Translations under genes and position numbers: made by a program
Assembly (NCBI GenBank): GCA_002869065.1
Contig: PKTR01000007.1
Location: 1 to 64,000, forward strand
Direction of reading: 5' to 3'
Source: Hyphomicrobiales bacterium
Lineage (GTDB): Bacteria; Pseudomonadota; Alphaproteobacteria; Rhizobiales; Rhodobiaceae
Length of the DNA: 64,000 nt
In this document: positions 46,276 to 55,436 of the stretch, in pieces
Layout: the number at the start of each line of letters is the position of its first letter
How positions within the stretch are numbered: the stretch's first letter is position 1
The notes under the pieces: model-generated
Databases searched by the model: none
Seen by the model: only the letters and a program-made list of their open reading frames with translations
Told to the model about the DNA's origin: nothing

Positions 46276-49200
46276 ATGACGATTGTCCGCGCCTCCACCA
46301 GCTCGACCAATACCGAAGGCAACAATCATTCGGACCTCATCTCAATATCGGGAAATGGCAGGTACGTAGTTTTCACGTCGGAGGCGACCAATTTGATCGC
46401 AGGCGACACCAACAACAATGTTGATATATTCCTTAAAGATTTAGCGACAGGTGAACTAAAAAGAGTATCGGTCGACGAAAACGGCGAACAACTCAGATAC
46501 AGTTCCACAAATCCGTTCATTTCGGTCGACGGACGATACGTGCTCTACGAAACCACCACATCGATAGTCACCGAAGACGTTAACAAAAATTCTGATATAT
46601 ATTTATACGACACCCAAACTGAAAATGTAGAACTAATTTCCAAAGATAACAACGGAATAGTTTCAAACGGCCACTCATATGATGCGTCAATTTCCAATGA
46701 TGGAAAATACATTCTTTATACTTCCAGCGGAACAAATATTATCGACAATGATATCAACGAAAATAGTGATGCATTCATTTACAATAGAGAAACGCGAGAA
46801 GTTGAACGAATTCCCGTTCCACAAGACATTATCGCGGTGGGCCACGCCGTCCTTCAGGCTTCACTTTCGGGCGATGGAACGGTAATTGTCTTCCGATCTC
46901 TGCTCGACAATATCGACCCAAAAGACACAGATACAAATGCACTAGAAGATATATTTGTATACGATCGAAAAATTGGTGAATTCGAAAGAATATCAGTACG
47001 ATCCGACCACGAAGACGCTAATGGGAAATCATACACGCCGTCGATTTCGCACGATGGAAACATCATTGTTTTTGAGTCTGAAGCGACAAATCTTGTCGAC
47101 GGAATTACAGAATCCAACCAGATATATGTCTACGATCGGACTACCGACTCTGTCGAATGCGTCTCCCTTTCCGCTGACGGAGAACCTGCCAACCAACGTG
47201 CCACGAATGCTTCAATTTCAGCAGATGGACGCTACGTAACTTTTGAGTCGAATGCCTCCAATCTCGTTGATGACGACACCAACGGAAGCACGGACGTTTT
47301 TCGCTACGACCGAAACACAAACATAATCATTCGAATTACCGTCGACGAAAACGGCGATCAGATCACAAACTACACTCCTGGCACCGACGCAGTCATTTCC
47401 GCCGACGGGAGTACGGTCGCGTTTGAAAGCTCTGCGCCAATACTTGCCGACGACACAAACCATAGAACCGATATCTACGTCGTCGGCACGCTTGATTTCG
47501 ACACTGCACCAACAATTGGCAATCTCGATGGCGACCGCCTGAACTACGTTTCAGGTTCGGGACCTGCCCTTCTCGATCAGGGATCGGATGCGACTGTGAC
47601 TGACGATGCCACCGATTTTTCCGGCGGGCAGTTGTCCATATCGATTTCAGCAGGCGCCGACTCCACAGAAGACCGGCTTGCCATAGAAGACAGCGGCACG
47701 GGCGCCGGTGAGATCGGCACCGGCGGCGGCAACTTTACGGCAGGAAGCACCGGGACCGTCACCTACGCCGGTATAGCAATCGGCACATATACCGTCGGCA
47801 ATAGTAGCCCCGACTTGACTGTTGACCTGAACGGCAACGCAACCCAGGAAGCCGTTGCAGCACTCATCGCGGCAATCACCTATGAGAACACGGACACCAC
47901 CGATCCGACGACGGGTGAGCGCACCGTCCGCGTGGTCCTGACGGACACCGATGGGCGCACCAGCGCCGACAGTGATGTCACCGTAGACGTTCAAAAAGCC
48001 AACACAGCGCCTGTCGTTGACAATGGCATCAGCAATCAGACGACGACCGCGGGAGAGGCGTTCACTCTCACCGTGCCAACAAATGCATTCCGCGACGACG
48101 ACGTCGGAGACACCCTCTCCTATTCCGCCACCCTCGAGTCCGGAGATGCGCTGCCGTCATGGCTAACCTTCAACGGCACAACATTCTCAGGGGCGCCGAC
48201 TTCCACGGATGCTGGGTCCTATACGATTGCCGTCACCGCCGATGACGCCAACGGTGGACTGGTCACGACGACATTCACACTCACCGTCGAAACGGCCGGT
48301 GGTGGAGATGACACCGTGACAGGTGGCGGTGGCGGAGACGACACCGTGACCGGCGGAAATGGAGATGACACCGTATCCGGCGGAGATGGTGACGACACCG
48401 TTTCCGGAGGCGACGGAGACGACACTGTTACCGGAGGCGGGGGTGACGATACCGTCGATGGAGGTGACGGGGACGACGCAGTGTCAGGAGGCGATGGAAA
48501 CGATTCAGTCGGTGGAGGCGGCGGCGATGACTCTGTTGCTGGCGGAGATGGAGACGACACCCTCGGCGGCGGAGATGGGGACGACACTGTCGCAGGGGAC
48601 GACGGAGATGACGCCGTCACAAGCGGAGCCGGAGACGACACTGTCACTGGGGGCGATGGCGATGACACTCTCGCGGGAGACGATGGTGACGATTCCGTCG
48701 CAGGTGGAAGCGGCGATGACTCCGTTGGTGGTGGCGACGGAGACGATACCGTCACTGGCGACGGAGGAAACGACACCATTGATGGCGGTAACGGTGACGA
48801 CACGCTATCGGGTAACGACGGATCGGACACGATTTCAGGAGGGAATGGGAACGATGTCGTCAGAGGGGGCGAATGTTCCGACTTCATCGTTGGCGGCCGC
48901 GGCAACGATTTGTTGTTCGGAAACCGTGGAGACGATCAAATCTTCGGTCAAAGCGGTCGCGATACCATCAATGGAGGAGCTGGAAACGACACGATAGCCG
49001 GCCAAAACGGCGACGACGTCATTCGCGCAGGCATCGGCGATGATTCCATTTCATCGGGAGACGGCGATGATCGGAGTTTTGGTGAAGGTGGAAACGACCG
49101 AATTTTCGGGAATAAAGGCAATGACTTGCTGAACGGAGGAAGTGGGCGCGACTTTTTGAATGGTGGCGACGGCAACGACTCGCTCTTGGGTGGCGATGAT

Positions 49201-49617
49201 CGAGACAGGCTTCTCGGTGGAGACGGAAATGACAATATCCACGGCGGCTTCGGAGATGATGTCATCTTCGGCCAGCGCGGCGACGACTCCCTTGGGGGAA
49301 ACGTCGGCGACGACAAGATAGATGGTGGGATGGGTAGCGACACCCTGTCTGGCGGCGTCGGCAGAGACACGTTGATCGGCGGAGCCGGCAACGATTTCCT
49401 TTCCGGGGGCATCGGACACGACGTAATCCGGGGTGGCATTGGCCACGACACCGCTCTCTATGCCGGAAGCGTCGAACGGTACCAAATCACAAAAGTCCGA
49501 GGAGGCATCAAGGTGACCGACAAGGAAGGCGATCTTGGTACTGACATCGTTACGAACGTCGAAAGCATTTCTTTTTCTAAAAGCGGAGTTTTCGATATCG
49601 ACGAATTTCTTACATGA
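46276..49617 (+). CDS. Large RTX-type secreted protein with a TolB-like beta-propeller
   Basis: 1113 residues. Residues ~1-405 hold seven repeats of the pattern SISxDGRYVxFxSxAxNLVxxDTNxxxDIFxYDRxTxxxxRISV, a TolB/PD40-type seven-bladed propeller. Residues ~411-575 are a cadherin-like region, and ~576-672 a dystroglycan-type cadherin/Ig domain (NTAPVVDNGISNQTTTAGEAFTL). Residues ~676-1055 are calcium-binding GGxGxDxxx nonapeptides, first highly regular (GGDGDDTVS type) then diverse. The last ~55 residues (ALYAGSVERYQI...) form a type I secretion signal. There is no signal peptide and no T1SS gene in the window. Adhesin or matrix protein is the likely role; A/T-rich codon use points to transfer. 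Confidence 0.88.
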   Translation: MTIVRASTSSTNTEGNNHSDLISISGNGRYVVFTSEATNLIAGDTNNNVDIFLKDLATGELKRVSVDENGEQLRYSSTNPFISVDGRYVLYETTTSIVTEDVNKNSDIYLYDTQTENVELISKDNNGIVSNGHSYDASISNDGKYILYTSSGTNIIDNDINENSDAFIYNRETREVERIPVPQDIIAVGHAVLQASLSGDGTVIVFRSLLDNIDPKDTDTNALEDIFVYDRKIGEFERISVRSDHEDANGKSYTPSISHDGNIIVFESEATNLVDGITESNQIYVYDRTTDSVECVSLSADGEPANQRATNASISADGRYVTFESNASNLVDDDTNGSTDVFRYDRNTNIIIRITVDENGDQITNYTPGTDAVISADGSTVAFESSAPILADDTNHRTDIYVVGTLDFDTAPTIGNLDGDRLNYVSGSGPALLDQGSDATVTDDATDFSGGQLSISISAGADSTEDRLAIEDSGTGAGEIGTGGGNFTAGSTGTVTYAGIAIGTYTVGNSSPDLTVDLNGNATQEAVAALIAAITYENTDTTDPTTGERTVRVVLTDTDGRTSADSDVTVDVQKANTAPVVDNGISNQTTTAGEAFTLTVPTNAFRDDDVGDTLSYSATLESGDALPSWLTFNGTTFSGAPTSTDAGSYTIAVTADDANGGLVTTTFTLTVETAGGGDDTVTGGGGGDDTVTGGNGDDTVSGGDGDDTVSGGDGDDTVTGGGGDDTVDGGDGDDAVSGGDGNDSVGGGGGDDSVAGGDGDDTLGGGDGDDTVAGDDGDDAVTSGAGDDTVTGGDGDDTLAGDDGDDSVAGGSGDDSVGGGDGDDTVTGDGGNDTIDGGNGDDTLSGNDGSDTISGGNGNDVVRGGECSDFIVGGRGNDLLFGNRGDDQIFGQSGRDTINGGAGNDTIAGQNGDDVIRAGIGDDSISSGDGDDRSFGEGGNDRIFGNKGNDLLNGGSGRDFLNGGDGNDSLLGGDDRDRLLGGDGNDNIHGGFGDDVIFGQRGDDSLGGNVGDDKIDGGMGSDTLSGGVGRDTLIGGAGNDFLSGGIGHDVIRGGIGHDTALYAGSVERYQITKVRGGIKVTDKEGDLGTDIVTNVESISFSKSGVFDIDEFLT
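48301..48870 (+). repeat. 27-bp tandem repeats encoding RTX nonapeptides
   Basis: About 20 direct copies of a 27-bp unit encoding GGDGDDTVS-like nonapeptides, with synonymous variation between copies. They are coding repeats, not CRISPR. Slippage here would change the number of calcium-binding turns without altering the frame. Confidence 0.88.
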
Positions 49618-49644
49618 TGAAAACATATTTATATTAAAATTTCA

Positions 49645-49687
49645 CGACCCGAAAGCTGCCGGAGCGTCAACGGACATTTGACCGATA
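49645..49687 (+). repeat. Right copy of the 43-bp direct repeat
   Basis: Identical to 46054-46096 over all 43 bases, 28 bp past the RTX stop codon and about 120 bp before the M24-family gene. Flanking bases differ on both sides. Confidence 0.9.
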
Positions 49688-49808
49688 CGGTAAAACCTGT
49701 CGCAACGCGCCCAAACGGAACCCGGCGCGGCGGTTTTCAATTGCGCGCGCTCCCCTTCCGGCCTCCTATGTGCTGACGACGACAACCAGAACCGCGAGGA
49801 CGCCGGCC

Positions 49809-50966
49809 ATGATCGAGGAAGCCCGCCAGAGAACCGAGCGGCTGCAGACGCTGATGGCGCAGCACGGCGTCGAGGTCGCGCTCTTCACCGACGAGAGCTC
49901 GATCGCCTATCTCGCCGGGTTCTGGGGCTACCTCGGAATCGAATTCGGCCGCCCGACCATGCTGGTGATCCGTCCCGACGAGGAGCCGACGGTCATCACC
50001 CCGCTGATGGAATCGGAGATGGTCTCGGAAATGACCTGGGTCTCCGACATCCGGGTCTGGGAGGATATGGGCCAGCGTAGCTGGGCTCGCGTGCTCGGCG
50101 AGACGCTCGGTGATCGCGTGGAGAGACTCTGGGTCGAAAAAGCCACCCTGCCCGCCATCCTGCGCAATTTCCTCGACGAGACCTTTCCGGCAACGGCGCT
50201 CGCCGACATCTCCCCGCTGCTCGGCGGCATGCGGATGATCAAATCGCCGCTTGAGATCTCGGTGATGAAGCAGGCCGGTCAGATCGCCGGCGCGATGATG
50301 CGTGCCGCCCATGAGTCGCTGGCTGAAGGAGCGCGCGAATACGAGTCGGCGCTGGCCGTGATCGACGCCGGCACCCGCGCCGCCGCCGGCTTCCTGACCG
50401 ACCGCGGATGGGAGCGCTTCGTTTCGCCGATGATCCACAATCTGCAGATCATGCAAAGCGGCCGCGACACTGCCATGGTTCATCGACGCGCCAATGTCCG
50501 CGCGCTGGAACGCGGCGATCCCGTCTATTTCTGCTTCTGCAACATGGCCCAGTTCAAGCAGTACAAGCTCGGCTTCGACCGCATGTTCCACATCGCGGAA
50601 ATCTCCGAGGAAGCCGCCCGCGTTCAGCAGGCCGCCATCGACGCCCAGCAAGCGGCCATCGCCGCCATCCGCCCCGGCGTGCTCGCCGAGGATATCGCCG
50701 CCGCCGCCAACGACGTCTATCGCGAGCGCGGCTACACGACCGGTTACCGGACGGGACGCTCGATCGGCGTCGCCTATCTCGAAGCGCCTGAACTCAAGGC
50801 CGGCGACAAGACCATGCTGCAGCCCGGCATGACGTTTGCCGTCGACGGCGGCATCTCGATCGACGGCGCGCTCGGCGGCCGCATCGGAGATTCCGTCGTC
50901 GTCACCGAAACGGGTTGCGAGTTCCTCACCGACTATCCGCGCGAGCTGCTGATCACACCGCATTGA
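49809..50966 (+). CDS. M24-fold hydrolase (creatinase/Xaa-Pro peptidase-like) with degenerate metal site
   Basis: 385 residues from ATG 49809 (GAGGA eight bases upstream; a GTG at 49770 is possible). An N-terminal creatinase_N domain (RTERLQTLMAQHGVEVALFTDESSIAYLAGF..GIEFGRPTMLVI) precedes a pita-bread domain. Canonical M24 ligands appear replaced: GDPVYFCFCN (Asp to Cys), LGFDRMF (Asp to Gly), TGRSIG (His to Arg), FAVDGG (Glu to Asp) and GGRIGD (Glu to Gly). That resembles metal-independent members such as creatinase more than aminopeptidase P. The next genes encode a tripartite transporter, suggesting catabolism of an imported amide or amino-acid derivative. Confidence 0.82.
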   Translation: MIEEARQRTERLQTLMAQHGVEVALFTDESSIAYLAGFWGYLGIEFGRPTMLVIRPDEEPTVITPLMESEMVSEMTWVSDIRVWEDMGQRSWARVLGETLGDRVERLWVEKATLPAILRNFLDETFPATALADISPLLGGMRMIKSPLEISVMKQAGQIAGAMMRAAHESLAEGAREYESALAVIDAGTRAAAGFLTDRGWERFVSPMIHNLQIMQSGRDTAMVHRRANVRALERGDPVYFCFCNMAQFKQYKLGFDRMFHIAEISEEAARVQQAAIDAQQAAIAAIRPGVLAEDIAAAANDVYRERGYTTGYRTGRSIGVAYLEAPELKAGDKTMLQPGMTFAVDGGISIDGALGGRIGDSVVVTETGCEFLTDYPRELLITPH

Positions 50967-51153
50967 GCATCGCGCCTCCACAGTCCGCGCGCGCTTCTTC
51001 GATTGTCGACCGCGACAAGTCGTGCTCTAGTCTGCGGATCGGGCGCTTGTGCTCCGAACAAGAACTGCCGGCGGCGCCAAACGATCCGCCGGCCGCCTTT
51101 CCGGGATCGACAGCGATCCTCATCAACCGGAAAGAGTCCTAGGGAGATATGCG

Positions 51154-52137
51154 ATGAAGAGATTTGCTGCGGCTTGCACCCTTTCCCTGATGGTGGCCGC
51201 CGGCTTTGCCATGCCGGCCTCCGCCTTCGAACCGACCAACAGCGAGTGCATCGCCCCGGCCGGTGCCGGCGGCGGTTGGGACTTCACCTGCCGCCAGGTC
51301 GGCAAGGCCCTCTACGATCTGAAGATCGTCGGCAACCCGGTGCAGGTGACCAATCTGTCGGGCGGCGGCGGCGGCGTTGCCTTCGCCGAAGTGGTCGGCA
51401 AGCGCAATGACGACAACGACCTGATCGTCGCCGCGTCCTCCGCGACCACGACCCGTCTCGCCCAGGGTGCCTATCCCGGCGCCAATATGAGCCAGGTCCG
51501 CTGGGTCGGCTCGATCGGCGCCGACTACGGCGTCATCGCGGTCGCCAAGGACTCGCCGATGAATTCGCTCACCGATCTGATGGACGCCATCAAGGCGGAC
51601 GGGTCCAAGGTCGCCGTCGCCGGTGGCTCGGCGGTCGGTGGCTGGGATCACCTGAAGGTCCTGATCGCCACCAAGGCGTCCGGTATCGATGACGCCCGCG
51701 CGGTCAAATACGTCGCCTTCGAAGGCGGCGGCGAAGCCGTGACGCAGTTGCTCGGCGGCCACGTTCAGGCTTTCTCCGGCGACATTTCCGAGGCCAAGGG
51801 CTTCGTCGACTCGGGCGACATCAAGGTGCTTGCCGTGCTCGCCGAAGACCGGCTGCCGGGCGAGTTCGGCGCCTTCCCGACGGCCAAGGAACAGGGCATC
51901 GACGCCATCGGCGCCAACTGGCGCGGTTTCTACGCCCCGGGCGGCATGTCCGACGAGGCTTTCGGTTTCTGGTCGACCGCCATCAAGACGGTCTACGATT
52001 CCGACGAATGGAAGAAGGTCATGGCTGACAACGGCCTGATGCCGCTCGATCTTCAGGGTGACGCCTTCACCGCCTTCGTCAAGGGACAGATCGAGGCGAC
52101 CGAAGCGCTCAGCCGCGAAATCGGTATCCTCCAGTAA
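51154..52137 (+). CDS. tctC: Tripartite tricarboxylate transporter substrate-binding protein
   Basis: 327 residues. A signal peptide (MKRFAAACTLSLMVAAGFAMPASA) is followed by a TctC/Bug-type periplasmic binding domain: CIAPAGAGGGWDFTCRQVGKAL, NLSGGGGGVAFAEV, GSAVGGWDHLKV, GGGEAVTQLLGGHVQAFSGDISE and APGGMSDEAF. It captures a carboxylate ligand for TctAB. ATG 51154 follows AGGGAGATATGCG. The substrate is not readable; nearby M24 hydrolase suggests an amidated or carboxylated metabolite. Confidence 0.9.
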   Translation: MKRFAAACTLSLMVAAGFAMPASAFEPTNSECIAPAGAGGGWDFTCRQVGKALYDLKIVGNPVQVTNLSGGGGGVAFAEVVGKRNDDNDLIVAASSATTTRLAQGAYPGANMSQVRWVGSIGADYGVIAVAKDSPMNSLTDLMDAIKADGSKVAVAGGSAVGGWDHLKVLIATKASGIDDARAVKYVAFEGGGEAVTQLLGGHVQAFSGDISEAKGFVDSGDIKVLAVLAEDRLPGEFGAFPTAKEQGIDAIGANWRGFYAPGGMSDEAFGFWSTAIKTVYDSDEWKKVMADNGLMPLDLQGDAFTAFVKGQIEATEALSREIGILQ

Positions 52138-52241
52138 ACAGCAGGATTCGGCCGGGCGTGTCGCGCCCGGCCGAATTCCGGTTCACACGCCCGGACGAAC
52201 CTGCGCCCGGCGCGTGGCGCCACTTCCGCGGAGGTCTCACG

Positions 52242-52673
52242 ATGAGCGACCGGATTCTCGGCGTTGTCTGCATCGTACTGGCGGCGTTGTACGTCTACTT
52301 CGCCTCGAAGACGCAGATCAGCTTTCTTTCCGATCCCGTCGGACCGAAATTCTTCCCGTACCTGATCGGCGGCGTATTGGCGCTCTCGGGTCTCTACCCG
52401 ATCATCCGACCCGACAAAAAACCCGACTGGCCGCCACTCGGCGGGATTCTCGAGATCGTCTTCGCCGTGGCGGTGATGATCGCCTACACCTACGCCTTGC
52501 CGGAAGTCGGCTTCGTCATCTCGACAGCCGTCGCCGCAGGACTTCTGAGCTGGCGGCTCGGCGCCGGACTGTTTGCCGCAATCATCGCCGGCATCGGCAT
52601 CGCGGTCAGCATTTTCGTCATCTTCCGTCTCATCCTCGGCCTCAGCCTTGCCGTCGGACCGTGGGGATTCTGA
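52242..52673 (+). CDS. tctB: Tripartite tricarboxylate transporter small membrane subunit
   Basis: 143 residues, four hydrophobic segments (ILGVVCIVLAALYVYFA; PYLIGGVLALSGLYPII; IVFAVAVMIAYTYALP; LFAAIIAGIGIAVSIFVIFRLILGL) with the TctB-typical DPVGPKFFP motif. ATG 52242 follows GGAGGTCTCACG. The stop and the next start are separated by one base. Confidence 0.88.
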   Translation: MSDRILGVVCIVLAALYVYFASKTQISFLSDPVGPKFFPYLIGGVLALSGLYPIIRPDKKPDWPPLGGILEIVFAVAVMIAYTYALPEVGFVISTAVAAGLLSWRLGAGLFAAIIAGIGIAVSIFVIFRLILGLSLAVGPWGF

Positions 52674-52674
52674 C

Positions 52675-54210
52675 ATGGACACCCTCAGCTACCTGGCCGA
52701 CGGCTTCGCCATCGCCCTCACCTGGCAGAATATCGGGCTCGCCCTGCTCGGCTGCTTCCTTGGCACCATCATGGGCGCTCTGCCCGGTCTCGGCCCATCG
52801 AACGGCGTCGCGATCCTGATCCCGCTTGCCTTTACGCTCGGCCTGCCGGCGACGCCCGCCCTGATCCTGCTGACCTCGGTCTACTACGGCGCCATGTATG
52901 GCGGCCGCATCTCGTCGATCCTGTTGAACATCCCCGGCGACGAACCGGCGCTGATGACCACGCTCGACGGCTACCCGATGGCGCGCGCCGGCAAGGCAGG
53001 CGAAGCGCTCGCCCTGTCCGGCATCGCCTCCTTCGTCGGCGCCTTCTTCGCCACCTGGGGGCTGGTCCTGCTCGCGCCGCAGCTGGTCAAGGTCGCGCTG
53101 CTGTTCGGTCCGGCGGAGTATTTCGCCCTCTTCACGCTGGCCTTTGCCACGCTCGGCGGCATCGCCTCCAAGAACCAGGCGAAAGCTGCCATTGCAGCCG
53201 CCATCGGGCTCGGCATCGCCATGATCGGCGTCGACCACCAGACCGGCGTGCCGCGCCTGACCTTTAACGAGATCCACCTTTACGACGGCATCGACTTCCT
53301 CGTCGCGATCGTCGGCCTGTTCGCATTGTCGGAAGTGTTCCTGTTCCTCGAACACAAGGGCAATGGCGACTTCGACGCCAGCAAAGCAAAGCTCGGCCGC
53401 ATCACGGCGCCCTGGTCGATGATCCGGCATTCGCTCGGCTCGATGGCGCGCGGAACCGGCCTCGGCTTTATCGCCGGCGTGTTGCCGGGCGCCGGCGCGT
53501 CGCTCGGCTCGTTCATCGCCTATACGTTCGAAAAGCGACTGAAGAACAAGAACAACACCTTCGGAAACGGCGATCCGCGTGGCGTCGCCGCCCCCGAGGC
53601 TGGCAACAACGCGGCCTCCGGCGGCGCGCTCGTGCCCATGCTGGCGCTCGGCGTGCCCGGATCGGGCACCACCGCCGTGCTACTCGCCATGCTGATGGCG
53701 CTGAACATCACCCCCGGCCCGCTACTCTTCACCCAGAAGCCCGACGTGGTATGGGGCCTGATCGCCGCGCTCTTCATCGGCAATCTGATGCTGCTCGCAA
53801 TGAACGTGCCGATGGTCGGCCTGTTCGTCCGCGTCCTGCAGGTCCCGTCAAAATACCTCATGCCCGCCGTCGCCATGATCTCCTTCGTCGGCATCTACGG
53901 CATTTCCGGTTCGACCTTCGATCTTCTCGTCATGATCGCGTTCGGCGTGCTCGGCTATGTGCTGCGCAAGCTCGACGTGCCGCTGGTGCCGATCATCCTC
54001 GGCGTCCTGCTCGGCAACGAGATGGAGAAAAACCTGCGCCGCGCGCTGACCATCTCCGACGGCGACTGGTCGATACTTTGGGGGTCGTGGCTTGCAATCG
54101 GTATCTGGGTATTCGCCATCGCCGGCTTTCTCGCCCCGCTGGTCGTCGGCCGCTTCTTCCGCGTCAAGACGATCAACGACCGTGCCGAGGAACGCGCCGA
54201 CACTGACTGA
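52675..54210 (+). CDS. tctA: Tripartite tricarboxylate transporter large membrane subunit
   Basis: 511 residues with about 11-12 transmembrane segments. TctA signatures are GTIMGALPGLGPSNGVAILIPLAF, YYGAMYGGRISSILLNIPGDEPALMTTLDGYPMARAGKAGEAL, IGVDHQTGVPRLTF, GVLPGAGASLGSFIAY and NNAASGGALVPMLALGVPGSGTTAVLLAML. With TctB and TctC it forms a secondary, cation-coupled carboxylate uptake system. It completes a tctCBA operon with an M24 gene upstream. Confidence 0.93.
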   Translation: MDTLSYLADGFAIALTWQNIGLALLGCFLGTIMGALPGLGPSNGVAILIPLAFTLGLPATPALILLTSVYYGAMYGGRISSILLNIPGDEPALMTTLDGYPMARAGKAGEALALSGIASFVGAFFATWGLVLLAPQLVKVALLFGPAEYFALFTLAFATLGGIASKNQAKAAIAAAIGLGIAMIGVDHQTGVPRLTFNEIHLYDGIDFLVAIVGLFALSEVFLFLEHKGNGDFDASKAKLGRITAPWSMIRHSLGSMARGTGLGFIAGVLPGAGASLGSFIAYTFEKRLKNKNNTFGNGDPRGVAAPEAGNNAASGGALVPMLALGVPGSGTTAVLLAMLMALNITPGPLLFTQKPDVVWGLIAALFIGNLMLLAMNVPMVGLFVRVLQVPSKYLMPAVAMISFVGIYGISGSTFDLLVMIAFGVLGYVLRKLDVPLVPIILGVLLGNEMEKNLRRALTISDGDWSILWGSWLAIGIWVFAIAGFLAPLVVGRFFRVKTINDRAEERADTD

Positions 54211-54235
54211 CGCCGATCCGCCACAGCACAGAAAA

Positions 54236-54261
54236 CCCGGCGCATCGCAGGACGCGCCGGG
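54236..54261. terminator. Hairpin between tctA and the convergent small gene
   Basis: CCCGGCGC and GCGCCGGG form an 8-bp stem with a 10-nt loop, 26 bp past the tctA stop. It is preceded by AGAAAA on the plus strand; no T-run, so strength is uncertain. Confidence 0.5.
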
Positions 54262-54291
54262 CTCACAAGCTTTCTGGACGGCGATACCGGA

Positions 54292-54549
54292 CTAGTTGCG
54301 GTTGTCGAACCTGATTCCGGCCTGCACTTCGCGGATGGCATCGCGCACCAGCCGCATGGCGCGCACCCGGTGTCCGCCCTTGTCGGCGGTGGCAAGCTGC
54401 AGGTGCGCTTCCGCATCTTTCAGCTTCTCAAGCGCCTTGCGCATCTGCGGCTGCCGCTCCGCGTAGGAGGCCGACGCGCCGAGCGCCAAAGCCGTCGCGG
54501 CCGCCGCGACAACCAGTACGAATTTCCGCTTTCCGTTGTTCATGTTCAT
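54292..54549 (-). CDS. Small periplasmic helical protein
   Basis: 85 residues. A signal peptide (FVLVVAAAATALALGASASYA) is followed by a helical mature region (RKALEKLKDAEAHLQLATADKGGHRVRAMRLVRDAIREVQAGI). It resembles short hypothetical exported proteins whose mature part forms one helical hairpin. No function is known. A GGAGC site lies upstream of the ATG. Confidence 0.65.
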   Translation of the reverse strand: MNMNNGKRKFVLVVAAAATALALGASASYAERQPQMRKALEKLKDAEAHLQLATADKGGHRVRAMRLVRDAIREVQAGIRFDNRN

Positions 54550-54741
54550 GCTCCCTGCTTTCCGTTGGTCCGGGGGCGCACCCCTGATGAAAACCTCGAC
54601 AATTCAAGAAATTGGCAGAGAAGCCGGACGCCGTCCACTAGGATTATTTGCCACATTCCGCAACGAAATCGACCTTTCGGGTGGCGGCTTCATAGTCTAG
54701 GCTTTGCCATCGCCGGACCAGAGGGGGGAGCACGGCAAACC

Positions 54742-55251
54742 ATGAGCATTATTCAGACTTGGGCGCGAGCCCGGGACATTTTCAATGTCAAAACGGTCTC
54801 TCTGGCGATCCTTGCCGCGCTCGCGACCGGCAGCGCCGCAAGCGCCTTGGAGCCGGTGAAATTCGACCGCGCCCGCGCCTATCTGATCTGGGAAGACACC
54901 GGCAATCTGTCGAAGAACATCGCCCGCAAGAAGGAGCAGATCATCGCCAATGGCGAGGAAGGCTCATCGACCCAGGTGCTGATCGACCTCGTCGTCTCAG
55001 GCGAAAAGAACACCGTCTATCCGAACCCGCCGATGCTGATCGTCTATGTCACCAACCCTTACGAGGAACACGGGCCAATGATGGTCGACAAGGGATGGTC
55101 GATTTCCTATGTCGGCCTGAAGGGCGAGTCGGTGCGCTCGATCATCGTCGACCACGACTGCAATCCCTTCGTGCTTCATGCCCGCGTCGATAACGGCGAG
55201 ACGATCGGCAAGGAATACGAAAAGACGTTCAATCTGACCTGCGGGGATTGA
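54742..55251 (+). CDS. Exported protein of unknown function
   Basis: 169 residues from ATG 54742 (MSIIQTWARARDIF), with GAGGGGGGAG upstream. An N-terminal hydrophobic stretch (SLAILAALATGSAASA) suggests a signal peptide, although the preceding 18 residues make the N-terminus long. The mature part has alternating strand-like segments and two cysteines near the C-terminus (DHDCNPF, LTCGD). No family recognised. Confidence 0.65.
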   Translation: MSIIQTWARARDIFNVKTVSLAILAALATGSAASALEPVKFDRARAYLIWEDTGNLSKNIARKKEQIIANGEEGSSTQVLIDLVVSGEKNTVYPNPPMLIVYVTNPYEEHGPMMVDKGWSISYVGLKGESVRSIIVDHDCNPFVLHARVDNGETIGKEYEKTFNLTCGD

Positions 55252-55436
55252 GGCACGACGATCCGCTGGCGAGCCGATCGCAGTTATCAGTATCTAGGAA
55301 ATCTGGCGCCGGAGAGGTGCCGTACCCATATACGGCAAACTCGAACGCGAAGCATTCGCAAGCTCGAACGAGCGCCGGCCGAAAAGGCCGCCCCATCGGA
55401 GCGATGAGCATAGCGAATTCGCGTGAGATAGGTGAA

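Larger units (their letters stand above)
46054..49687. mobile_element. 3.6-kb RTX island bounded by perfect 43-bp direct repeats
   Basis: The segment between two identical 43-bp repeats (46054-46096 and 49645-49687) carries one large gene whose base composition is clearly more A/T-rich than the surroundings, most strongly in 46100-47500. No integrase or transposase is inside. The arrangement fits insertion by site-specific recombination, a transposition-like event with an unusually long duplication, or a homologous cassette. The repeats are direct and lie next to genes of ordinary composition. Confidence 0.6.

Noticed and set aside
48301-48870. Regular short repeats that could suggest a CRISPR array
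   Set aside because: Units are contiguous 27-mers without spacers, lie in one reading frame, and encode RTX nonapeptides. The 123-bp repeats at 1-409 are rejected as CRISPR for the same reason.
48219-48905. A Ser/Pro-rich minus-strand frame over the RTX repeats
   Set aside because: It is the complement of the 27-bp coding repeats; the plus-strand RTX reading explains every repeat.
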